Position numbers and translations under genes: made by a program
The notes under the pieces: generated by a model
What the model was told of the DNA's origin: nothing
Databases searched by the model: none
The model's input: the letters and a program-made list of their open reading frames with translations, nothing else
Shown here: in pieces, positions 1 through 10,745 of the stretch
Layout of the letters: each line of letters opens with the position of its first letter
Numbering within the stretch: position 1 is the first letter of the stretch
From: an uncultured SAR86 cluster bacterium
GTDB taxonomy: Bacteria > Pseudomonadota > Gammaproteobacteria > Magnimaribacterales > D2472
Assembly (NCBI GenBank): GCA_902557645.1
Contig: CACEAP010000002.1
Span: forward strand, 1 to 64,000
DNA length: 64,000 nt
Reading direction: 5' to 3'

Positions 1-1028
1 GTTTGAACTTGAACTTCTATTGGAACGGCGTCTAAAGCTAATAATGCTGTATGAAGTCCCTGATAACCATTAGATTTAGGAATAGCTATATAGTCTTTAA
101 ATCTTTGCTCAATTGGTTTATAGCAATTATGAATTATGCCTAGGCAACGATAGCAATCATCAGCAGAATTAACAATAATTCTAAATGCATACACATCTAA
201 AATTTCTGAGAATGGTTTATGCTTTACTTTTATCTTTCTATATATGCTATAAAGATTTTTTTCTCTACCCTGAACAGTACTTAAAATGCCATTATTTTTT
301 AAATGAGCTTTAATTTCCTTCCTAATTTTATAAATAATTTTCTTTCGGCCGCCGCTTGATTTTTTTATAGCAGACTGGAGCATTTTTGCTCTTAATGGAT
401 GAAGGCACTTAAAAGCTCTATCTTCAAGCTCCGCTCTAACATCTTGCATTCCTATTCGAAGTGCTAGTGGCCCAAATATCTCAAGTGTTTCTTTGCATAC
501 ATATATTTGTTTATATCGTGGCAAATGATTAATAGTTCTCATGTTATGCAGCCTGTCACATAGCTTTACAACAATAACTCGAACATCATTAGCCATAGCT
601 AAAGCCATCTTTTGAAAGTTATTTGCATTCCTTTCAGCTTTATCTTCGAGCTCTATTTTTCCAAGCTTGCTAACGCCATCAACTATATTTGCAATATCCT
701 TATTAAATATTTTTTCTAAATTAATTTTTTGAACATCGCAGTCTTCTAAAACATCATGCATAAAGCCAGCACATATAGAATCTGCATCCATGCCTAACTC
801 TAAAAGAACTTGAGCGACTGCTGTGGGGTGGGAAATATAATCTGATCCGTCTTTCCTTTTTTGACCCTCATGAGCTTGATGAGCAAATGTATAGGCTTTT
901 CGAATTAATCGAATATCTTTTTTACTTAGATATGATTTAGCTTCTATATAGAAGTCTTTTGGAAATTTTAATAAAGATTCAGGACTATCAAAATTGATTA
1001 AGTTATTTGGAAGAACTCTATCATTCAA
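1..1028 (-). CDS. spoT: Bifunctional (p)ppGpp synthetase/hydrolase SpoT/RelA family, N-terminal part (3' end truncated by window edge)
   Basis: Minus-strand translation reads NDRVLPNNLINFDSPESLLKF...AHQAHEGQKRKDGSDYISHPTAVAQVLLELGMDADSICAGFMHDVLEDCD...: HD hydrolase motif then synthetase domain. Probable TTG start with GGAG upstream. Adjacent to rpoZ. Confidence 0.9.
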   Translation of the reverse strand, partial: MNDRVLPNNLINFDSPESLLKFPKDFYIEAKSYLSKKDIRLIRKAYTFAHQAHEGQKRKDGSDYISHPTAVAQVLLELGMDADSICAGFMHDVLEDCDVQKINLEKIFNKDIANIVDGVSKLGKIELEDKAERNANNFQKMALAMANDVRVIVVKLCDRLHNMRTINHLPRYKQIYVCKETLEIFGPLALRIGMQDVRAELEDRAFKCLHPLRAKMLQSAIKKSSGGRKKIIYKIRKEIKAHLKNNGILSTVQGREKNLYSIYRKIKVKHKPFSEILDVYAFRIIVNSADDCYRCLGIIHNCYKPIEQRFKDYIAIPKSNGYQGLHTALLALDAVPIEVQVQ

Positions 1029-1047
1029 AATAGCTCTCCTTTATATA

Positions 1048-1317
1048 TCACCTAGCTACTTCTGAGTCCTTTTCTTCAGGTGCTGCAAACTCATCTAATA
1101 GCACATCTTCTTCTAGGGTTTTATTAAGAGTCTCTCTATCAATTAAACCTTCCTCTATTTCTCTAAGTGCAACGATAGTAGGTTTATCATTATCCCACTC
1201 CACCATTGGCTCTCTGCTAGTTGTTGAAAGTTGTCTGGCACGCCCTGCAGCAAGTAAGATTAATTCAAATCTACTTGGAACTTTTTCTAAACAACCTTCT
1301 ACTGTAATTCTTGCCAT
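1048..1317 (-). CDS. rpoZ: DNA-directed RNA polymerase omega subunit
   Basis: [30 protein letters not shown] is a classic RpoZ N-terminus; syntenic with gmk and spoT. Confidence 0.95.
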   Translation of the reverse strand: MARITVEGCLEKVPSRFELILLAAGRARQLSTTSREPMVEWDNDKPTIVALREIEEGLIDRETLNKTLEEDVLLDEFAAPEEKDSEVAR

Positions 1318-1354
1318 AATTTTCTCCTGGGGGCGTATTCTAAAGCTTTTATAC

Positions 1355-1981
1355 CTAATTAGACAATAAATCTTCTAAAACTTCAGAAATATGCTTAGCC
1401 TCATTATTTTGCACATTTCTATTTATGATTAAATTGTATAACTCATCTGCTGCCATATCAAAATTATCGTTTAAAACTCTGAAATCATAATCACTTGCAC
1501 TGTTAAGCTCTTCAATTGCGTTTTTTAATCTTTGATCTATGGCTTCTGGCGCATCTTCATTTCTATTTTCTAATCTTACTTTAAGATCTTTTATGCTTGG
1601 GGGTACTATAAAAATAGAAGTATTGAGTATATTTTTCCGTTTTATTTGATGAAAACCTTGCACATCAATATCAAGAATTAAATTAATGCCCTTTGATAAC
1701 TTGGAATTTACATAATCCTTAAGGGTTCCATATTTATTTCCGTGCACAATTGCAGATTCGATAAAAGCATCCTCTTCTTCAAATGTTGAAAATTTTTCTT
1801 GTGATATAAAGAAATAATCTTTGCCCTCTATATCATTTGATCTTGGAGATCTAGTAGTTGCTGATACAGATAATTCTATTAAAAAGCCGGATGCAGAGCC
1901 TCTTTTAATTATTTCTTGTATTAAAGATGACTTTCCTGCCCCTGATGGAGCTGAGATTATAAATAATTCTCCTTTATTCAT
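1355..1981 (-). CDS. gmk: Guanylate kinase
   Basis: P-loop [29 protein letters not shown] motifs; likely start is the internal Met ([17 protein letters not shown]) rather than the longer ORF start at 2020. Confidence 0.95.
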   Translation of the reverse strand: MNKGELFIISAPSGAGKSSLIQEIIKRGSASGFLIELSVSATTRSPRSNDIEGKDYFFISQEKFSTFEEEDAFIESAIVHGNKYGTLKDYVNSKLSKGINLILDIDVQGFHQIKRKNILNTSIFIVPPSIKDLKVRLENRNEDAPEAIDQRLKNAIEELNSASDYDFRVLNDNFDMAADELYNLIINRNVQNNEAKHISEVLEDLLSN

Positions 1982-1982
1982 A

Positions 1983-2834
1983 TTATTCAATATTCTGGGC
2001 TTGCTCACGCATTTCTTCAACAGTTAGTTTCATTCCTAAAGCTAAATCTTTTAATGTTGGTTTATCTAATTTTACCGATAAAGTGCTAGTCTCTCTAAAT
2101 AGCTCTTGAAGAATAAAATCGATTTTCTTTCCTTTGGCTTGCTTTAATGCGAGCTCTTTGCTCAAAGCAATCAGATGAAATTCAATGCGTTCTAATTCTT
2201 CTGCAACATCGTGCTTAAGAATAAGTATTGCTGCCTCTTGGTGAAGTTTATCAATATCTAAATTAACTTCGAGTTGTTTTACTTTAGCGCTTAATGCTGC
2301 AATCCTATTCTTATTAATGGCTGGAATTGCACTTAATAATTTCTTTTTTGTGGTCAGCATCTTTTGAATCTTTTTTTCAAAAACTGCCTGGATTCTCTTA
2401 CCTTCTTCGAGTCGGTTCTCTTTAAATTCCTTATATGCATTCAAAAAAACTTTCTTTAAGGTTACATCAGATATTTTATTATCTTGACGTGTTTCAAAGA
2501 TCCCTGGAAAATTTCTTATATCGGATAAAGAAATATTGTCTGAATTAATAATAGAAAAATCCTTTAGGACTTTTTGTAAGTTTTGCATAGATTTACTATT
2601 AATTGAGTATGAGTATGTTGGCGAATGATTAAATCCAAACCTAACATCTAAAGCACCTCTTTGAATCTTCTTTTGAAGAGTGCTTCTAATAAAAATATCT
2701 AACTTACTATTAAGATCATTTGGTTTAGTAGTAATTTCCATAAACCTATGATTGACAGACTTTATCTCACAAGTAACCTCGCCTGTTTTATCAATGTGCT
2801 TATACAAAGCATACCCTGTCATACTATTTAGCAT
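1983..2834 (-). CDS. yicC: YicC family endoribonuclease-like protein
   Basis: MLNSMTGYA N-terminus and C-terminal VEEMREQAQNIE typical of YicC; adjacent to gmk. Confidence 0.9.
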   Translation of the reverse strand: MLNSMTGYALYKHIDKTGEVTCEIKSVNHRFMEITTKPNDLNSKLDIFIRSTLQKKIQRGALDVRFGFNHSPTYSYSINSKSMQNLQKVLKDFSIINSDNISLSDIRNFPGIFETRQDNKISDVTLKKVFLNAYKEFKENRLEEGKRIQAVFEKKIQKMLTTKKKLLSAIPAINKNRIAALSAKVKQLEVNLDIDKLHQEAAILILKHDVAEELERIEFHLIALSKELALKQAKGKKIDFILQELFRETSTLSVKLDKPTLKDLALGMKLTVEEMREQAQNIE

Positions 2835-2882
2835 TTCTACATTGTATTTTTTCTAACAAAGAAGTTCTATATAAATTGCTTA

Positions 2883-3662
2883 TTAAAATACAAAACCTAA
2901 TTCTCTTAATCTCTCACTAGAGATCTTCCTTATCGAGTCATTTGTATTATTAAAATATTTGTTGAAATCTTGAGATCCAATAATATTCATGAAATATTCT
3001 TCGTAAGTTATCGAGCTAGACGAGCAATTGAATAAGTGATTATTTAAATATAGCTCTTCTTTTAAAGCAAAAGCTATAATCCTTGCACATTCATCTCTAT
3101 GTAACCTATTTAAATATTTATTGGATAAATCTCTTTTAATGCCATTAAAATTTTCAACAAAATCTTTTAGCCAATTAGTATTATCATCATACAATCCGCT
3201 TAGCCTTAAAATTAAAGAATTGGATTGAAAAAGTGATTGGATATTTTTTTCATATTCTAGGATGATGGATCCGCGATAGTCTGAAGGCTCAGGAGTATTT
3301 AACTCTGTCAGCTCCCCTTCTTGATGGGAGCCATAAACTCGGGTTGAAGAAATCCCTATGAAGGATTTAAATTCAATATCTTCCAAAGATTTATTGATGG
3401 TTTTAAGAGGTTCGATAAAACCTAACTTATAGCCATTCTCAGAAAAATCGGTTGGCTTTGGAAAAAAAATAACCGAATCAAATTTTTTCTCTGGAGCTTT
3501 GAATGGTTCCTGATTTAACCAATCCCACTCTATTAATTTAGTGCCTTTATATTTTTTAGGTGACCTAGTTAATCCATAGATAGCTACATCCTTGTCTAAA
3601 AGCTGTGCTTCTAGTCTTTGCGCTAGATCACCAAAACCAATAATTAATATATTCTTTTTCAT
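2883..3662 (-). CDS. NAD(P)-binding Rossmann-fold epimerase/dehydratase (YeeZ-like)
   Basis: Nucleotide-binding N-terminus NILIIGFGDLAQRL, SSTRVYGSHQEG. Confidence 0.7.
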   Translation of the reverse strand: MKKNILIIGFGDLAQRLEAQLLDKDVAIYGLTRSPKKYKGTKLIEWDWLNQEPFKAPEKKFDSVIFFPKPTDFSENGYKLGFIEPLKTINKSLEDIEFKSFIGISSTRVYGSHQEGELTELNTPEPSDYRGSIILEYEKNIQSLFQSNSLILRLSGLYDDNTNWLKDFVENFNGIKRDLSNKYLNRLHRDECARIIAFALKEELYLNNHLFNCSSSSITYEEYFMNIIGSQDFNKYFNNTNDSIRKISSERLRELGFVF

Positions 3663-3705
3663 AATTTAATTTAACAAATGTCTATATTAAAAGTAATATC
3701 TAATC

Positions 3706-5766
3706 GTGGCTAATTTTGATTTAGAAAATATTCCTGGCATTGGGCCCTCTTTAAAAAATAAACTTAATAGTATTGGTATTTTTAATAGTAATGACCTTTG
3801 TTTTCACTTGCCTATTAATTATCAAAATAGAACAAAACTTATTCAGTTAAGTAATGCTGAGATAGGTAATGAAATTTTTATTGAATGTAAGGTATCAAGT
3901 TGCCAAGTCTTATATCGACCAAGGAAAATGATGATTATCAAAGCTGCAGATCCTTCTAGATCTATTTTAATAAGATTTTTTTATTTTAATCCTGGTCAAG
4001 CAAAACAATTTAAAGCTAATAAAATTATAAGATTGTACGGTGTATTAAGAATAGGTAACTATGGATTAGAAATGATACATCCTGAATACGAGATTATAGA
4101 TAATCCTAATCTACCAACAGAACAATCTTTAACTGCGGTTTACAGAACTACTAAAGGGTTAAGTCAAAATCAGCTTAGAAAATTTATTAAGATTGCAATT
4201 AAAAAGTATGATCATAATAATGAGATTGATTTGAAAAAATATGGGCTTGTTTCAAAACTATCTTTGATTAACGCTCTTGGTCATATACATTTCCCTGATC
4301 AAAGTATCGCTATTGATGATATTGCCCCTGGAGGACATCATCCAGCTAGACAAAGGTTAATCAAAGAGGAAATGATAGCCTTTCAAGTTGGAATGGCTTC
4401 ATTAAAAGATAGGCAAGCTCATCTTAAATCACCAGCTCTTGATTGCCAGAGAGGTTGGTATGACAGTGTTCTAAATAATTTTCCTTATAGCCTTACTAAG
4501 GCTCAACAGAAAGTTGTTGAGGAGATAAAAAATGATATTAGTAGGACTGCTCCTATGATGAGACTAGTTCAAGGTGATGTTGGTTCTGGTAAGACTATTG
4601 TGGCAGCTATTGCTGCAGCTCAGTCTATAGATAATAATTCTCAAGTTGCTTTTATGGCTCCAACTACCTTATTAGCCGAGCAGCATTTCATAAATCTGCA
4701 AAACTATTTTCCGGACTATAAGGAGTCCATAGCATTATTAACTGGTGTAACTAAAGCCAAAGAAAAAGTAAAAATTAAAAATGGTCTCAAATCTGGATCT
4801 ATCAAATTAGTAATTGGGACGCATGCTTTATTCCAAGATGATGTAAGTTTTTTACTTTTAGGTTTAATTGTTATTGATGAACAGCACAGATTTGGAGTTA
4901 ATCAAAGACTATCTTTAAGATCAAAAAATATTGAAACTGCCCTACTGCCTCACCAACTTACACTAACTGCAACACCAATACCTAGAACAATGGCAATGAG
5001 TGTATATGCAAATATGGATATATCAATTATAGATGAATTACCTCCCGGCAGACTTCCAATACAAACTTCAACCTTAAGTCTTAACAAGAAAGACCAGTTA
5101 ATTGATAGGATTGAAAAAGCTTGCTCTGCGGGAAGCCAAGTTTATTGGGTTTGTGCACTTATAGAAGAATCTGAATTAATGAATGCTAATCCAGTTGAGC
5201 AAACATATGAGCAAATTACAAAGAGCATTCCATCGATTAAATGTAGCTTCCTGCATGGCAAAATGAAAGCTGAGGAAAAACTTGAAACCATTGATAATTT
5301 TAAAAATGGCAAGGTGCAAGTTTTGGTATCAACAACTGTTATAGAAGTAGGAGTCGATGTACCTAATGCTGATATCATGATTATTGAAAATGCTGAGAGA
5401 TTTGGTCTAGCTCAGCTTCATCAACTTAGAGGAAGAATCGGAAGAGGCAGTAAGCAAAGTCACTGCATCTTGCTTCACAATGACTCAATAGGCGATATTG
5501 CATATCAGAGGATGGATATACTTAAAAATTCTACAGATGGTTTTTATATTGCCGAAAAAGATTTACTAATACGAGGTCCTGGTGAAATTATGGGGTCGCA
5601 ACAGACTGGAGTAATTCCATTTAAGTATACTGATCTTATGCGAGATAGTGCATATCTCGAGGAAACCAAAGAAATTGCCGAGAAAATTTATAAAGATGAT
5701 AAAACAAATTCTGATAAATTGATCCAGAGATGGCTCTCTGGATCAATTGAATTTGCAGATGCTTAA
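3706..5766 (+). CDS. recG: ATP-dependent DNA helicase RecG
   Basis: GTG start; helicase motifs [51 protein letters not shown]-terminus. Confidence 0.95.
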   Translation: MANFDLENIPGIGPSLKNKLNSIGIFNSNDLCFHLPINYQNRTKLIQLSNAEIGNEIFIECKVSSCQVLYRPRKMMIIKAADPSRSILIRFFYFNPGQAKQFKANKIIRLYGVLRIGNYGLEMIHPEYEIIDNPNLPTEQSLTAVYRTTKGLSQNQLRKFIKIAIKKYDHNNEIDLKKYGLVSKLSLINALGHIHFPDQSIAIDDIAPGGHHPARQRLIKEEMIAFQVGMASLKDRQAHLKSPALDCQRGWYDSVLNNFPYSLTKAQQKVVEEIKNDISRTAPMMRLVQGDVGSGKTIVAAIAAAQSIDNNSQVAFMAPTTLLAEQHFINLQNYFPDYKESIALLTGVTKAKEKVKIKNGLKSGSIKLVIGTHALFQDDVSFLLLGLIVIDEQHRFGVNQRLSLRSKNIETALLPHQLTLTATPIPRTMAMSVYANMDISIIDELPPGRLPIQTSTLSLNKKDQLIDRIEKACSAGSQVYWVCALIEESELMNANPVEQTYEQITKSIPSIKCSFLHGKMKAEEKLETIDNFKNGKVQVLVSTTVIEVGVDVPNADIMIIENAERFGLAQLHQLRGRIGRGSKQSHCILLHNDSIGDIAYQRMDILKNSTDGFYIAEKDLLIRGPGEIMGSQQTGVIPFKYTDLMRDSAYLEETKEIAEKIYKDDKTNSDKLIQRWLSGSIEFADA

Positions 5767-7784
5767 AATAATATTCCGTTAAGTGGAAGCAGTGAAGAAA
5801 TTACAAGACTTACCATAGCCATAACATTAATTAAAATGTTCATTGATGGTCCTGAAGTGTCTTTAAAAGGGTCTCCTACCGTATCTCCAACAACTACTGC
5901 TGAATGAGTATCTGAACCTTTGCCGCCTAAGTTACCTTTCTCTACATATTTCTTTGCGTTATCCCATGCGCCGCCTGCATTTGCCATAAATAGAGCTAAA
6001 GCCACACAACCTAATAAACCTCCAGCCAACATGCCACCAAGTGCTATAGCGCCTAAACCGAAGCCAACTACTGCCGGCATAGCTACCGCTATAATTCCAG
6101 GCAACATCATTTTTTTAAGCGCTGCTTTTGTAGCAATTTCAACACATTTTTCAGAATCAGGATCAGCAGTGCCTTCCATTAAACCTGAAATCTCTTTAAA
6201 TTGTCTTCTGATTTCATTAATCATTTCGAATGCTGCATCTCCTACAGCCGTCATAGTTATAGATGATATTAAAAATGGAATACATATACCTATAAACATT
6301 CCTACAAGAACCATTGGATCAGTTAATGACAGAGCAAAAGCATCGCCATATGCAAATGCAACTTGAGCAGAATATGCTGAAATAATTGCTAAGGCGGCTA
6401 AAGCTGCAGCTCCAATAGCAAACCCTTTACCGATTGCTGCAGTAGTATTACCTAGCTCATCTAATGAATCTGTTATGTCTCTTACTTCTTTGCCCATTCC
6501 AGACATTTCTGCAATACCTCCAGCATTATCTGCTACAGGACCATATGCATCAATTGCCATAGTAATTCCAACAGTAGAAAGCATTCCAACAGCTGCTATA
6601 CCTACCCCATAAACACCAACAACCCCAGCTCCACTTGCTAATGAGGTAGAAACAAGAATTATTGTGGCTAAAATTAAAATAGGGATTACTACAGATTGCA
6701 TTCCAACTGAAAGTCCAGAAATCATAACTGTTGCAGAACCTGTTTCACCAGATTCAGCGATCTTTTTAACAGGAGCGCTGCCTGTATAGTATTCAGTTAT
6801 TAATCCAATAAGAACTCCACCAACGGCACCTGAGATTACGCACCATAATACAGCCATTGGTATATCCCCCATACTGTTCATTAAAAAATATGCCATCACA
6901 ATAAATATTGCTGGTGCAAGCAAAGTACCTGATCTTAAAGCGCTGGCTGGCTCTTTAGCAGATCTTAATTTGACTATAAAAATTCCTAATATTGAAGCAA
7001 CTAAACCAGTTGCAGCAAGACCTAAAGGGAGAAACATTAAACCTGAGTCTTTCATGGTGTATGCAATAGCAATAGAGGCAATCATTGATCCGCAGTAGGA
7101 TTCAAAAATATCAGATCCCATTCCAGCAACGTCGCCCACATTATCTCCAACATTGTCGGCAATAACCCCTGGATTTCTTGGATCATCTTCTGGTATACCA
7201 GCTTCAATCTTTCCAACTAAATCAGCTCCAACATCAGCACTTTTTGTAAAGATGCCTCCTCCAACTCTTGAAAATAAAGCTACAACTGATGCTCCCATTC
7301 CAAAACCTTCAAGGGCATGAACATGCGTACCACCATCAGCTGCATAAAAATAATATAAACCACCTAAACCAATTAAACCTAGCGAGGCTACACAAAGGCC
7401 CATCACAGATCCTCCGTAGAAAGAAACTGAAAGAGCTGCTGCTGCACCATCTTTTTGCGCTGCAGTTGCTGTTCTAACATTTGCCTTAGTGGCTGCATAC
7501 ATTCCGATAAAACCAGCCAACGATGAGCATGCCGCACCTACCACAACTGCAATAGCAGTTTCTGTACCAAGAAACATTTGAGCTAAAACTACAAGAACCG
7601 CAATAAATACTAATAAATATTTATACTCTGTTTTCATAAAAGCTAGAGCGCCAGCATGAATTTGATCGCCAATTTTTTTAACTTTATCTTCTCCATCAGG
7701 ATATTTCATAACAAGCATGTACACAACGAATGCTGCAATCATGCCAATAAGGCCTAATAGTGGTGGAAATAGTGCTATGTTCAT
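5763..7784 (-). CDS. hppA: Membrane-bound ion-translocating pyrophosphatase (K+-dependent type by motif)
   Basis: [63 protein letters not shown]. Start likely at [11 protein letters not shown]. Confidence 0.93.
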   Translation of the reverse strand: MNIALFPPLLGLIGMIAAFVVYMLVMKYPDGEDKVKKIGDQIHAGALAFMKTEYKYLLVFIAVLVVLAQMFLGTETAIAVVVGAACSSLAGFIGMYAATKANVRTATAAQKDGAAAALSVSFYGGSVMGLCVASLGLIGLGGLYYFYAADGGTHVHALEGFGMGASVVALFSRVGGGIFTKSADVGADLVGKIEAGIPEDDPRNPGVIADNVGDNVGDVAGMGSDIFESYCGSMIASIAIAYTMKDSGLMFLPLGLAATGLVASILGIFIVKLRSAKEPASALRSGTLLAPAIFIVMAYFLMNSMGDIPMAVLWCVISGAVGGVLIGLITEYYTGSAPVKKIAESGETGSATVMISGLSVGMQSVVIPILILATIILVSTSLASGAGVVGVYGVGIAAVGMLSTVGITMAIDAYGPVADNAGGIAEMSGMGKEVRDITDSLDELGNTTAAIGKGFAIGAAALAALAIISAYSAQVAFAYGDAFALSLTDPMVLVGMFIGICIPFLISSITMTAVGDAAFEMINEIRRQFKEISGLMEGTADPDSEKCVEIATKAALKKMMLPGIIAVAMPAVVGFGLGAIALGGMLAGGLLGCVALALFMANAGGAWDNAKKYVEKGNLGGKGSDTHSAVVVGDTVGDPFKDTSGPSMNILINVMAMVSLVISSLLPLNGILF

Positions 7785-7848
7785 ACGAACCCCCGTTTTT
7801 TTAAAAATGCATTCTATCAAATAAATCTATAAAAAGACTTATTTTTAA

Positions 7849-9099
7849 CTAATTATCGAATACTGTTTTATCTAGCATCTCTTCTGATTGTGCAACGATA
7901 CACGCCACCGTAGCATCCCCCGTAACATTTACAGAAGTTCTGATCATATCCAGAATTCTATCAACAGCCAAAATGATACCAATTGCTTCAAGAGGCAATC
8001 CAAATTGCTGAAGTATTATTACAAGCGTAATTGTTCCAGCCGAAGGAACTGCAGCTGCACCTATAGATGCAACTACTGCTAGTAAAACAACTTGAACATA
8101 TTGAAAGATTGATAAATCGATCCCGGACATCTGTGCAATAAAAACTGTAGCCATGCCTTGCATAATTGCTGTTCCATCCATATTAATGGTAGCTCCAACA
8201 GGTATAACAAATGAGCCTATATTTTTATTTACTCCAAGATCAGTGGTAACGGTTTTAAGAGTTACTGGAATAGTTGCAGCACTTGATGATGTTGAAAAAG
8301 CAAAAATTGCTGTCTCTTTAATTTTCTTAAAGAAGACAATGGGGCTCAAGTTAGTAAATATTTTGAGAAAAATTGAATACGTAACTATTGCATGAAAAAT
8401 TAGAACTGAGATAAGTAAAACAACATACATGACAGCTTCTTGAAAAATATCTAGGCCATCTGTAATTACAAATTTACCAATTAAACAAAAAACTCCTATT
8501 GGAGCATAGGACATTATCATTAAAACTAATTGCATAAATACTGTATTCAATCTTTCAAAAGATTCGCTAAGATTACCAGTTAGATGATTAGTTTTATTTA
8601 AAGCTAATCCAAATAAGATACTAAAAAATACAATTGCAAGCATTTGATTATTTGCCATTGCTTCAATTATGTTAGATGGAAAAATATCTAAAATTGTTGA
8701 ATAAACGCTTTGGCCTTCTGGTAATTTTTCTGGTGCAGCGATATTTGAAGAATAGCCTGCCCCTGGTTTAAATATTGAAGCAACCAATAGCGAGATGCTT
8801 ACTGCTATAGCAGTAGTCCCAAGATACAGACTTATTGTTTTGATTGTAATATTACCAAGACTGGTCAAGCTGCTTAGTGAAGAAATGCCAGATACGAGCG
8901 AAAAGAAGACCAATGGCACTATCAACATTTTAAGAAGATTTATAAAGATTGATCCGCCAAGATTAAAAATATAAACCTGAATGAAATTTTCAATAGAACT
9001 TGGGATAATATCTAAATAATATGCAATTGAGCCTAAAACAAAACCAAGAAACATTCCGAGTAAAATATTTCTTGTTAGATTTTTAGGCGTTTCGAGCAT
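7849..9099 (-). CDS. Dicarboxylate/amino acid:cation symporter (DAACS family)
   Basis: Hydrophobic protein with FSTSSSAATIPVTLK serine-rich loop and PVGATINMDGTAI motif. Confidence 0.92.
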   Translation of the reverse strand: MLETPKNLTRNILLGMFLGFVLGSIAYYLDIIPSSIENFIQVYIFNLGGSIFINLLKMLIVPLVFFSLVSGISSLSSLTSLGNITIKTISLYLGTTAIAVSISLLVASIFKPGAGYSSNIAAPEKLPEGQSVYSTILDIFPSNIIEAMANNQMLAIVFFSILFGLALNKTNHLTGNLSESFERLNTVFMQLVLMIMSYAPIGVFCLIGKFVITDGLDIFQEAVMYVVLLISVLIFHAIVTYSIFLKIFTNLSPIVFFKKIKETAIFAFSTSSSAATIPVTLKTVTTDLGVNKNIGSFVIPVGATINMDGTAIMQGMATVFIAQMSGIDLSIFQYVQVVLLAVVASIGAAAVPSAGTITLVIILQQFGLPLEAIGIILAVDRILDMIRTSVNVTGDATVACIVAQSEEMLDKTVFDN

Positions 9100-9269
9100 T
9101 AGATCTCTACCATGTCAAAATCTTCCTTTCCAACACCACATTCTGGACACAGCCAATCTTCAGGAACATCTTCCCAAGCTGTTCCTGGTTCTATACCGTC
9201 ATCAGGCCAACCTAATTCTTCATCGTATATTAGACCACATACGATACATTCCCATTTTTTAAAATCCAT
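9099..9269 (-). CDS. Rubredoxin
   Basis: Minus-strand translation [56 protein letters not shown]: CxxCG...CPxCG. Its TAA overlaps the ATG of the downstream symporter (TAATG). Confidence 0.93.
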   Translation of the reverse strand: MDFKKWECIVCGLIYDEELGWPDDGIEPGTAWEDVPEDWLCPECGVGKEDFDMVEI

Positions 9270-9351
9270 AAAATACTCTTATAAAAATTTATAGCTAGTC
9301 TAAATATAAAAAAACTTCCGCGTATAATATCAGATTTACCTATATTAATTA

Positions 9352-9840
9352 ATGAAGCTACAACAAATATCATCTTGGGATTTATTTGATAATATCAAAA
9401 ATAAATTAAATAGCAGCATAATTAAATCCTGGCTGCTTGAAGATGGTCCGATAACAAAAAGAATAAAATCATCATATGAATTTAAGCTTGAATTAATTCA
9501 AGATGAGGTTACTGAAGTCATTGATGCTGATAAAAAATTTCTTAATACTAATTCTAATGAGATAAGAGTTAGAGAGGTTATCTTATTAGGCAATGATAGG
9601 CCTTTGGTATATGCTCAAACTCTAATACCAGATACCACAATAGATAAAGGCCTGGCTGAACTTGGAAAAATTGGTAATAAGCCACTTGGGGATATTTTAT
9701 TTGAAAAAAATATCTTCACAAAAAAAGACGTAGTTTACGCTCAGTTTATTTTTGATAATAATTCTTTTTGGGGAAGAAAAATTAAATATACCGTCAAAAA
9801 TCAACCCTTTTCAGTTATGGAAGTATTTCTAATTAAATGA
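9352..9840 (+). CDS. ubiC: Chorismate lyase (ubiquinone biosynthesis)
   Basis: REVILLGNDRPLVYAQTLIP, IGNKPLGDILF; directly followed by ubiA. Confidence 0.85.
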   Translation: MKLQQISSWDLFDNIKNKLNSSIIKSWLLEDGPITKRIKSSYEFKLELIQDEVTEVIDADKKFLNTNSNEIRVREVILLGNDRPLVYAQTLIPDTTIDKGLAELGKIGNKPLGDILFEKNIFTKKDVVYAQFIFDNNSFWGRKIKYTVKNQPFSVMEVFLIK

Positions 9841-10745
9841 ATAAGCTAAAATCTATTATTGCTATAACTAGACTTAATAGGCCTATAGGTATTTATTTAT
9901 TGGTTTACCCTTCCCTAATTGCTTTTATATTTGCAAGTCAATTATTGGCAAACACGGAAATAATGACTCTTCAATCTTTAAATATTTTCCTCTATAAATC
10001 TTTTGCAATAATTATTATTGGCTCTGTTTTAGTCAGATCAACTGGTTGTGTGATTAATGATATTTTTGATCGTAAATTTGATAAAGATGTAGAAAGAACC
10101 AACGATAGACCTCTTGCAACTGGTGATATGAGTTTAAATGAAGCGCTTTTACTTTTTTTGATTCTGGGAGTATTTTCTTTTCTTCTTTTGCTACAAACAA
10201 ATCACCAAACTATTTTAATTGGTCTGTTTACCGCTATCATGATTATTTTTTATCCTCTATCTAAAAGATTTATTTTAGGTCCGCAATTCTTCTTAGCATT
10301 AACTTTTGGCGCATCAGTACCAATTGTTTTTTCTATCTTAGGTCAATTAAATTATGAAAACTTAACTTCAATACTACTCTTATTTCTATGGAATGCTTGT
10401 TGGATAATCTCTTACGATACTATCTATGCTTTAGGAGATGCTAAAGACGATATTAAAATTGGAGTAAATTCTACTGCACTAATGTGGGGCAACAAATCAA
10501 AAGATAATATTAAAAATTATCGAACCGTCTCTATATTACTTTTATTATTGTTTGGGGCAATAGAATCCTTTTCATTAGTCTGGTCTATAGGTCTTTTGTT
10601 GGTGCTTTATATTTCTAATCAATATCAAAATAATTTAATAGAAAACAAAAATTTTCTTCTGGCCTTTAAGAGTAATAATTATACTGGGCTGGCAATTTTG
10701 ATGCTTATGATCGTAGAGATTTATATTCTTCCTTTACTTTTTTGA
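9837..10745 (+). CDS. ubiA: 4-hydroxybenzoate polyprenyltransferase
   Basis: NDIFDRKFDKDVERTNDRPLATG and YALGDAKDD prenyltransferase motifs; overlaps ubiC by ATGA. Confidence 0.95.
   Translation: MNKLKSIIAITRLNRPIGIYLLVYPSLIAFIFASQLLANTEIMTLQSLNIFLYKSFAIIIIGSVLVRSTGCVINDIFDRKFDKDVERTNDRPLATGDMSLNEALLLFLILGVFSFLLLLQTNHQTILIGLFTAIMIIFYPLSKRFILGPQFFLALTFGASVPIVFSILGQLNYENLTSILLLFLWNACWIISYDTIYALGDAKDDIKIGVNSTALMWGNKSKDNIKNYRTVSILLLLLFGAIESFSLVWSIGLLLVLYISNQYQNNLIENKNFLLAFKSNNYTGLAILMLMIVEIYILPLLF

Noticed and set aside
5142-7477. ORF-track entries antisense to recG and hppA (5142-5378 -, 5920-6366 +, 7268-7477 +)
   Set aside because: Fully embedded opposite strongly conserved genes; low-complexity translations with no family resemblance.
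9112-9294. Plus-strand [18 protein letters not shown]...
   Set aside because: Antisense to an unmistakable rubredoxin on the minus strand.
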